From positions 5,332,001 to 5,396,000 of the forward strand of contig NZ_CP073318.1 in assembly GCF_018263855.1 (NCBI RefSeq): a DNA stretch of 64,000 bases, in the 5' to 3' direction. Both the position numbers and the translations under genes were made by a program. The stretch comes from Kutzneria sp. CA-103260. GTDB lineage: Bacteria > Actinomycetota > Actinomycetes > Mycobacteriales > Pseudonocardiaceae. Below the pieces are notes generated by a model, which worked only from the letters and a program-made list of their open reading frames with translations, searched no databases and was not told the DNA's origin. Below, in pieces: positions 58,845 to 64,000 of this stretch (positions are counted from its first letter, which is position 1; each line of letters begins with the position of its first letter).

Positions 58845-59359
58845 CCGAAGTGCTCACCGAGCCGCCGATGGCCGGCGACGAGATCACCACGCTGCTGGCC
58901 ACCCTGGAGCGCAACCGCCGGACGCTGGCCTGGAAGTGCGCCGACCTGGACGCCGCCGCGATGGCGACGAAGATCGGCCGGTCGGCGATCACACTCGGCG
59001 GACTGCTGCGGCACCTGACCCGCTGCGAGGCCTCGTCCTTCGTGTGGAAGCTCAACGGCGGGCCCGGTTTCACCCGCGCCGACTGGGATTCCGACTGGGA
59101 GTGGTCGGCCGACAGCGACGTCGCGAAGACGTGGCGGGAGTGGCAGGAAGCCATCGAGCGGTCCCGGCGGCTGATCGCCGAAGCGCTGGCCGACGGCGGC
59201 CTCGACCGGGCCAAGGGACACGAGTTCCCCGACGGCTGGGGCACGCCCAGCCTGCGCCGGATCCTCACCGACATGATCGAGGAGTACGCCCGGCACCTCG
59301 GCCACGCCGACCTGATCCGCGAGGCCATCGACGGCCGGGTCGGCGAGGACGCGCCGTGA
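58841..59359 (+). CDS. DinB-family (DUF664-type) protein
   Basis: This 172-residue four-helix bundle of the DinB superfamily has ITLGGLLRHLTRCEASSFVWKLNGG and RRILTDMIEEYARHLGHADLIREAIDG, with His residues at the metal-binding positions (HL near 66 and H-x3-H-like in ARHLGHAD). Members act as mycothiol-dependent transferases or metal-dependent enzymes of unknown substrate. Its start overlaps the stop of the upstream pentapeptide-DinB gene and its stop shares one base with the next start (TGATG). The three genes thus form a tightly coupled unit. Confidence 0.87.
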   Translation: MTEVLTEPPMAGDEITTLLATLERNRRTLAWKCADLDAAAMATKIGRSAITLGGLLRHLTRCEASSFVWKLNGGPGFTRADWDSDWEWSADSDVAKTWREWQEAIERSRRLIAEALADGGLDRAKGHEFPDGWGTPSLRRILTDMIEEYARHLGHADLIREAIDGRVGEDAP

Positions 59360-59655
59360 TGCGCCTGCGCTTCAGCGGCGAGATCTGGTACTGGCGCGGG
59401 CCTTCGCCGTTCTACTTCGTCACCGTGCCCGAGGAGCAGTGCCGGGACCTACGCGAGGTGTCCGCCGCGCTCACCTACGGCTGGGGCTGCCTGCCGTGCA
59501 CCGTCACACTCGGCGGCAGCACCTGGCGAACCTCCATGTTCCCCAAGGACGGCGGCTACATCGTGCCACTCAAGGCGAAGGTGCGACGAGCCGAGGAGGT
59601 CGACGACGGCATGGTCGTCGACCTACAGCTGGCGTTGGACACCGCGCCGGCCTGA
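59359..59655 (+). CDS. DUF1905-family protein
   Basis: This 98-residue DUF1905 protein begins MRLRFSGEIWYWRGPSPFYFVTVPEEQCRDLRE and ends VPLKAKVRRAEEVDDGMVVDLQL, both standard for the family. It is a small beta-barrel of unknown function, often next to or fused with bacteriocin-protection (YdeI/OmdA-type) domains, which are not present here. The start shares a base with the stop of the DinB gene. It is the last gene of this unit. Confidence 0.87.
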   Translation: MRLRFSGEIWYWRGPSPFYFVTVPEEQCRDLREVSAALTYGWGCLPCTVTLGGSTWRTSMFPKDGGYIVPLKAKVRRAEEVDDGMVVDLQLALDTAPA

Positions 59656-60100
59656 GAGGTGCCCGCGCCGCGCGGTTTCCCAGTTTGCTTGGGTTGGGCG
59701 GGTGGTGGGGTTGGGTGCGTCGTGGCGTTGGGTGGTTTGCCGGCGGTGGGGTGGGGTGTTGCGTCTAGGGAGGGCTGTGGACTGGGGTGGGGGCGGGCTC
59801 GGGTGGTTGTCTTGCCGTGGGGCGGGGTGGCGGGGGTGTGGTTCGGGTGTCCGCACCGCGCAGTCGCCGTTGACCGGGCGCGGCTGTGGCTCGGGTGTCC
59901 ACACCACACAGTTACCGTTGACCGGTATGCCATTCCCCGGTCGCCGGCTGCCGGTTCCCACCAGCGATCACCCTTGCCCTGCACCGCCTCACGCCCCTTC
60001 CCACCCGCCGTGCATCGTCGTCGCCGCCGCACCGCCACCGCCCGCTGCTTCCAGCTCGGAAAGCGCTTGCCTGGTTTTGTCACCCACACAGGTATTCCTT
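59656..60100. other. Gene-free, G/T-rich stretch
   Basis: No supported gene is seen. From 59690 to 59830 the plus strand is strongly G/T-biased. A 48-bp-period repeat follows (59836-59925), and then C-rich sequence. The promoter of the HNH gene is probably near 60100-60140. Confidence 0.5.
59836..59925. repeat. Two 42-bp imperfect direct repeats, 48-bp period
   Basis: The two units (59836-59877 and 59884-59925) share TCGGGTGTCC and CCGTTGACCGG and agree at most other positions. This is a diverged tandem duplication in the gap before the HNH gene. Confidence 0.75.
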
Positions 60101-60131
60101 GCCCCACAACAGGAATCGATCACTGTGGGGC
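60101..60131 (+). promoter_or_regulatory. Inverted repeat before the HNH gene
   Basis: GCCCCACA and TGTGGGGC pair exactly around 15 bases. A -10-like TAGAAT (60134-60139) follows, 7 bases before the ATG at 60147, so the dyad covers the probable promoter of a leaderless message and may be an operator. Confidence 0.5.
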
Positions 60132-60146
60132 GGTAGAATCGAGGGT

Positions 60147-61283
60147 ATGGAAGCGACCCTGACCGCCGACGCCCAGTGGTGGCGCATGGACGAGGGATCG
60201 CTGTGGGCCGCCGGCCAGCAGAGCCAGGACCGGCAGCGCGCGGAGTACGTGCGGCAGGTCGAACTGGTATCAGAGCTGTGGGACCGCACCGCACAAGGCA
60301 AAGACGACCAGCGGGCGCTGGTGACGGATCTGGCGGCACGGTGGAAGATCACCCGGGCGGAGGCGCGGGACCTGCTGCGGCACGCGCAGCTGTTCCGACG
60401 CGAGGCGGTTCGTGAGGCGGCGCGGGCGGGGATGCTCAGCAAGCAGCACCTCATTGTGCTGGACAAGACTCTGGCCGAAGCGCCCGAGCCTGACCGGGAC
60501 AAGGTCGAGGCCGAGCTGCTGGACAAGGCACGCGTGTTCGACGGGGCGGCGCTGCGGACGCTCGGACAGCGGATTCTGCAACTGCTCGACCAGGACGGCA
60601 AAGAACCCGACGACCCCGACCTGGCCGAACCCGAACGAGAATTCCACTACACCAACCGGCGCGACGGCTCCATGGTGTTTCGGGGCAAGCTCGACCCGGA
60701 AAGCGGAGCACAGCTGGAAGCGATGCTCAGCCCACTGGCCAAGCCCGCCTCCGCCGACGACACCCGCACCACCCCACAACGCCAGGGCGACGCCCTCGCC
60801 GAGATCATCGACCTGGCCGCCGGCAGCGACAGCCTGCCGGATGAGGGCGGCGAGAAGCCCCACCTGGCTCTAACCATGCCGCTGGCGGACTTTCTGGCTC
60901 AGCGGGGCACGGCCGAGATGGACGGGTCGGGGCCGCTCAACGCCACCTCAGCGCGACGGATCGGCTGCGACAGCACCGTTCTGCGCGTGGTCCTGGGTGC
61001 CCAGTCGCAGCCGTTGGACATCGGACGCGCCACCCGCACCATCCCGACGCAGATCCGCCGGGCGTTGATCATCCGAGACCGGGGATGCGCCTTCCCCGGG
61101 TGTCATCGAAGACCACGGCAATGTCACGCCCACCACGTGATCCACTGGGCCGACGGCGGACCCACCAGCACCGACAACCTCGTCCTGCTCTGCGGGCAAC
61201 ATCATCGACTGATCCACCACAGCCACTGGTCAGTCAAGATCAACGACGGGGCACCGGAATTCGGGTGGGCGGAAGCCAGCTAG
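60147..61283 (+). CDS. HNH endonuclease domain protein (DUF222/13E12 family)
   Basis: This 378-residue protein has an N-terminal DUF222 region (about 1-270), rich in charged helices, and a C-terminal HNH domain. The domain starts RDRGCAFPGCHRRPRQCHAHHV, continues IHWADGGPTSTDNLVLLCGQHH, and so has the zinc-binding Cys pair, the HH, Asn and His of the active site. These 13E12-repeat proteins are numerous in actinobacterial genomes and may be mobile; their role is not known. The ATG follows a -10-like TAGAAT at 7 bases. A perfect 16-bp stem terminator follows. Confidence 0.9.
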   Translation: MEATLTADAQWWRMDEGSLWAAGQQSQDRQRAEYVRQVELVSELWDRTAQGKDDQRALVTDLAARWKITRAEARDLLRHAQLFRREAVREAARAGMLSKQHLIVLDKTLAEAPEPDRDKVEAELLDKARVFDGAALRTLGQRILQLLDQDGKEPDDPDLAEPEREFHYTNRRDGSMVFRGKLDPESGAQLEAMLSPLAKPASADDTRTTPQRQGDALAEIIDLAAGSDSLPDEGGEKPHLALTMPLADFLAQRGTAEMDGSGPLNATSARRIGCDSTVLRVVLGAQSQPLDIGRATRTIPTQIRRALIIRDRGCAFPGCHRRPRQCHAHHVIHWADGGPTSTDNLVLLCGQHHRLIHHSHWSVKINDGAPEFGWAEAS

Positions 61284-61301
61284 CCACCAACCGAACCCAG
61301 T

Positions 61302-61341
61302 CCGGCACCGCTTGTTGCCCACAGACAACAAGCGGTGCCGG
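61302..61341. terminator. Bidirectional terminator, 16-bp perfect stem
   Basis: CCGGCACCGCTTGTTG and CAACAAGCGGTGCCGG pair exactly around CCCACAGA. It lies between the convergent HNH and NmrA-like genes and probably serves both. Confidence 0.9.
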
Positions 61342-61365
61342 GGCCACCCACCGGTGAAACACGGA

Positions 61366-62253
61366 CTAGCGGGCGGCGGCCGCCGGCTTGAGCACTTCCT
61401 CGCACCACTGGCGGAAACTGGTGGGGCTGCTGGATTCCGGGGTGCGCGGCTCGGCCTCGTCCAGGCCGTTGTTCTTGGCGGTCATCATGTCGAAGTAGGC
61501 CCGGACAGTCGCCTCGGACATGCCGGAGGCCTGAAGCCCGGCCAGGAAGGCCTCGGGCGGAGTCTGCTCACAGCGGACGGGGCGGCCGAGCACGTCGGAC
61601 ATGATCGCCGCCATGTCGTTGCTGGACAAGTCCTCCGGCCCGAGCACGGCGACGTGGCCCTGGCCGGTCCAGGTGTCGTCGAGCAGCAAACGGGTGGCCG
61701 CGGCGGCGATGTCCTGGGTGGCGCAGTGCGGCAGCTTGAGATCGGCGCGCAGCGGAGTGCGGTAGACGCCCTCGTTCATGATCTCGTCGACCTGGCGGAG
61801 CACGTTGTCCATGAAACCGGGCAGGGCCAGCGAACGGAAATTGACGCCGGACGCGGCGATGACGTCGTCCATGGCCAGCGCCCCGGTGACGAAACCAGCC
61901 TGGCCGGCGACGAGAGTGCCGCGGCCGAGGGCGGAAACGCCGACCACGCGGCCGACCCCCTGGCTGACGAAGGCCGCGGCGGCCGGGCGGGCGAAATCGG
62001 AGTAGGCGGCGTCGAGGCTCACGGCCCGGAAGTTCGGCGGCGCAAGCCAGAAAACGGCGTCGGCACCGACAAAAGCGGTGTTGACGACGTCGGCGTCGCT
62101 GTGCGAGCCGGGCACGACCTCGACACGGTCGCGAACAGAGTCGGAAAGCTTGGCCGGGTCGCGCACGATCACGCGGACCTTGGCGTCACGGTCGAGCAGG
62201 TTCCGCACGACCTTGCTGCCGATGGCCCCGGTGGGAGTGGTCACAACGATCAT
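61366..62253 (-). CDS. NmrA-like NAD(P)-binding protein
   Basis: This 295-residue atypical SDR has the cofactor motif VVTTPTGAIGSKVVRNLL at the very N-terminus, then VRVIVRDPAKLSD and the Tyr-less middle (GVSALGRG). It is of the NmrA/quinone-reductase-2 type that binds NAD(P) and may sense redox state or reduce quinones. The gene is divergent from the LysR gene with 71 bases between, which hold a palindrome, so LysR control is likely. The ATG begins MIVVTTPTGAIG, as usual for the family. Confidence 0.88.
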   Translation of the reverse strand: MIVVTTPTGAIGSKVVRNLLDRDAKVRVIVRDPAKLSDSVRDRVEVVPGSHSDADVVNTAFVGADAVFWLAPPNFRAVSLDAAYSDFARPAAAAFVSQGVGRVVGVSALGRGTLVAGQAGFVTGALAMDDVIAASGVNFRSLALPGFMDNVLRQVDEIMNEGVYRTPLRADLKLPHCATQDIAAAATRLLLDDTWTGQGHVAVLGPEDLSSNDMAAIMSDVLGRPVRCEQTPPEAFLAGLQASGMSEATVRAYFDMMTAKNNGLDEAEPRTPESSSPTSFRQWCEEVLKPAAAAR

Positions 62254-62274
62254 GGCACTGAAGTGAACTCGGAT

Positions 62275-62290
62275 TTCCGGTCAACCGGAA
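62275..62290. promoter_or_regulatory. LysR-type operator
   Basis: TTCCGGT-CA-ACCGGAA is a perfect 7-bp-arm dyad in the gap between the divergent NmrA-like and LysR genes. A related AATCCGGTTCCGATT follows at 62297-62311 and could be the second (activation) site. Confidence 0.65.
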
Positions 62291-62324
62291 TGACCAATCC
62301 GGTTCCGATTGATACCCTGATGAT

Positions 62325-63227
62325 ATGAGTGACCTGGAGGTGCGGCAGCTCCGCTATTTCGTCGCGGTCGCCGAGGAACTGCACTTCGGGCGGGCGGCGG
62401 AGCGGCTGGGCATGGCGCAGCCGCCGCTGTCGCGGGCGATCCGGGACCTGGAACGGCAACTGGGCGTGCAACTGCTGGTGCGCACGACCCGGCAGGTCAC
62501 GCTCACCAGCGCCGGCGAGGTGCTGCTGCGTGACGGCCGCGCTGTGCTGGACGCGGTCAAAGCGGCCGAGAGGCGGGCCCAGCACGCCGGCAACCCGGAG
62601 CCCTCGCTGCGCCTGGCGCTCAAGGCCGACTACGACGCGGGGCTGCTGCCGAAGATCCTGGCTCTGTACGAGCAAGACGACGCCGCCATCCCGGTGTCGG
62701 TGCAGCTGGGTGGCCGAGGCGAGCAGCCGCCGGCGCTGCGGGAGGGCCGGGCCGACGTCGCGCTGCTCCCGCTGCCGTTCGACGACCGGGACCTGGACTT
62801 CGAGCCGCTGGTGACCGAGCCCAGGCTGGTGGCGCTGCCGGCGACTGACCCGCTGGCCGCCCGGGACACCCTGTGCCTGGCGGACCTGGACGGGCTGCCG
62901 CAGCCGGACGATCTGCGACCCCGGCGGCAGCTGGACATCGCGCAGATCTTCAGCCTGGTCGAGCTGGGCCGGCTCGTCTGGTTCCCGCCGGAGTCGGTGG
63001 CACGCCGGCATGTCCGGCCGGGCATCGCCTACCGGCCGGTCATCGACATCTCGCCGAGCACGCTCGCGGTGGCCTGGCCCCGGGAGACGCGGTCGCCGGC
63101 CGTGGCCGCGTTCGTGCGGGCGGCCATGGCCGTCGCGAGCGACGACATACGGGCAGACAGTCGTGCCGACCCGGGAAAGGCGCCGCCGGTTCGCGACGGT
63201 TCGACGGTGGGTCGCCCCCTACCGTGA
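62325..63227 (+). CDS. LysR-family regulator
   Basis: This 300-residue regulator has the N-terminal helix-turn-helix MRQ-like VRQLRYFVAVAEELHFGRAAERLGMAQPPLSRAIRDLERQLG and a C-terminal ligand-binding domain (about 90-290), e.g. LRLALKADYDAGLLPKILALYEQ. It is likely to control the divergent NmrA-like gene and itself. The ATG has no strong ribosome site. The end is 4 bases before the glycosyltransferase gene, so that gene may be in the same transcript. Confidence 0.9.
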   Translation: MSDLEVRQLRYFVAVAEELHFGRAAERLGMAQPPLSRAIRDLERQLGVQLLVRTTRQVTLTSAGEVLLRDGRAVLDAVKAAERRAQHAGNPEPSLRLALKADYDAGLLPKILALYEQDDAAIPVSVQLGGRGEQPPALREGRADVALLPLPFDDRDLDFEPLVTEPRLVALPATDPLAARDTLCLADLDGLPQPDDLRPRRQLDIAQIFSLVELGRLVWFPPESVARRHVRPGIAYRPVIDISPSTLAVAWPRETRSPAVAAFVRAAMAVASDDIRADSRADPGKAPPVRDGSTVGRPLP

Positions 63228-63231
63228 CGCC

Positions 63232-64000
63232 ATGCATGCCCTGTTCGCCAGCATCCCGCAAGCCGGCCACACCGCGCCGTTGCTGCCCATCGCCCGTGAG
63301 CTGACGGCGCGCGGCCACCGGGTCCGCTGGTGCGGCGGCCGGCAGTTCGCCGACCGGATCCGGTCCACCGGCGCGGAGTTCACGCCGATGTCCGAGACGA
63401 TCGACCACAATGGACGAAGCGTGGACGAGGTCTTCCCGGAGCGGCAGGCGCTTCGCGGCCTGGCCAAGCTCCGCAACGACCTGTGCTCGGTGTTCATCGA
63501 GCCGATCCCGGTGCAGCTGGCCGACTTGCGGCGGCTGCACGCGGAGCAGCCGGCCGATCTGATCGTGAACGACATGGGTTTCGGCGGTGCGCTGTCGTTC
63601 GCCGCGCTGGACGGGCCGCCGTCGATCAGCGTCGGCATCGGCCCGATGACCCTGGCCAGCCCGCACACCGCCCCGTTCGGGCTGGGCCTGCAACCCGGCT
63701 CGGGCGCGGTGAGCCGACTGCGCAACCGGGCGCTGCAGACGTTGCTGGACCGGGTGGTCCTGCGCGAGGTGCACGACCGGTTGGCCGAAGTCCAGCGCTC
63801 CCTCGGCCTACCGCCGACCGGCGGCGGCCTGAGCGGACTGTCGCCGCATCTGCACCTGCACAACGGTTTGGCCGAGTTCGAGCACCCGCGGCCGGACCTG
63901 CCGTCGCAGGTGCACTTCGTCGGCGCGCTGGTGGATCCCGTGGCGTCCAAGGAAGTTCCGTCCTGGTGGGCGGACGTCGAGAACACCGACCGGCCGATCG
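63232..64000 (+). CDS. Glycosyltransferase, MGT/UGT type (3' end beyond the window)
   Basis: The 256 residues seen are the N-terminal acceptor half of a GT1-type enzyme like macrolide or antibiotic glycosyltransferases. The opening MHALFASIPQAGHTAPLLPIARELTARGHRVRWCG, the DLIVNDMGFGGALSFAALDG stretch and the DPVASKEVPSWW linker are typical. The donor-binding half with the C-terminal signature lies past the window end. It starts 4 bases after the LysR stop. The substrate cannot be told. Confidence 0.85.
   Translation, partial: MHALFASIPQAGHTAPLLPIARELTARGHRVRWCGGRQFADRIRSTGAEFTPMSETIDHNGRSVDEVFPERQALRGLAKLRNDLCSVFIEPIPVQLADLRRLHAEQPADLIVNDMGFGGALSFAALDGPPSISVGIGPMTLASPHTAPFGLGLQPGSGAVSRLRNRALQTLLDRVVLREVHDRLAEVQRSLGLPPTGGGLSGLSPHLHLHNGLAEFEHPRPDLPSQVHFVGALVDPVASKEVPSWWADVENTDRPI

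Noticed and set aside
59836-59925. CRISPR-like repeats
   Set aside because: Only two diverged 42-bp units with 6-base spacing and no cas genes.

Overview
The window reads as chromosomal DNA of a high-GC actinomycete, most likely of the order Pseudonocardiales (Amycolatopsis, Kutzneria or Lentzea type). Codons are strongly G/C-ending and GTG starts and 4-base start/stop overlaps are common. The gene set includes a mycobacterial-type phosphatidylinositol mannoside (PIM) locus, a SARP/AfsR regulator, several L,D-transpeptidase-type lipoproteins and a DUF222/13E12 HNH protein. I see no rRNA, tRNA, CRISPR array, prophage or intact insertion sequence.

Layout. 0.2-2.3 kb: EF-G-like GTPase. 2.3-11 kb: the PIM locus on the minus strand (PAP2 phosphatase, thrS, HIT protein, then pgsA, acyltransferase, pimA, a small unknown gene and a LemA-NUDIX membrane protein), interrupted by a divergent MarR/YceI pair. 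11-16.7 kb: Pro/Gln-rich membrane protein, sugar-type oxidoreductase, membrane-anchored serine protease, DUF885 hydrolase and a GAF-cyclase protein. 16.8-22.2 kb: AraC regulator, methyltransferase, MarR regulator and a fused ABC exporter. 22.2-30.1 kb: OsmC, two SDRs, two L,D-transpeptidases, an ECF sigma factor with its membrane partner, a secreted GH30 enzyme and an XRE regulator. 30.2-35.1 kb: acyltransferase-3 protein and a translationally coupled lyase-like/GH105 pair. 35.2-39.2 kb: efeO, efeB and a phospholipase C-type lipoprotein. 39.3-46.4 kb: SARP regulator, sugar kinase, ABC exporter, TetR with a tiny membrane protein, and a VOC protein. 46.5-52.9 kb: an A/T-richer CDP-diacylglycerol pyrophosphatase next to gene-poor DNA, a serine hydrolase coupled to a hydrolase-methyltransferase fusion, an SOS-box region, MazG-like, TetR and CGNR proteins. 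53-64 kb: TauD oxygenase, secreted beta-helix protein, alpha/beta hydrolase, SnoaL/SDR pair, a pentapeptide-DinB operon, HNH protein, NmrA/LysR pair and a glycosyltransferase cut by the window end.

Working together. The PIM locus supplies the phosphatidylinositol-phosphate synthase, first mannosyltransferase and PIM acyltransferase for the cell envelope; the L,D-transpeptidases, PAP2 protein and acyltransferase also point to envelope work. The lyase-like/GH105 pair, the GH30 enzyme and the LacI-box beta-helix protein point to polysaccharide use. Most other genes are small regulator-plus-target units, and several have readable palindromic operators.

The most notable signals are: a dispersed palindromic element that sits just after stop codons and appears to supply the last codons of pimA; a candidate undescribed polysaccharide lyase coupled to GH105; a perfect actinobacterial SOS box followed by a 15-bp hairpin; a 22-bp TetR-type palindrome in an SDR promoter with no TetR gene beside it; a fused ABC exporter with one degenerate ATP site; and a class III cyclase domain lacking canonical catalytic residues.
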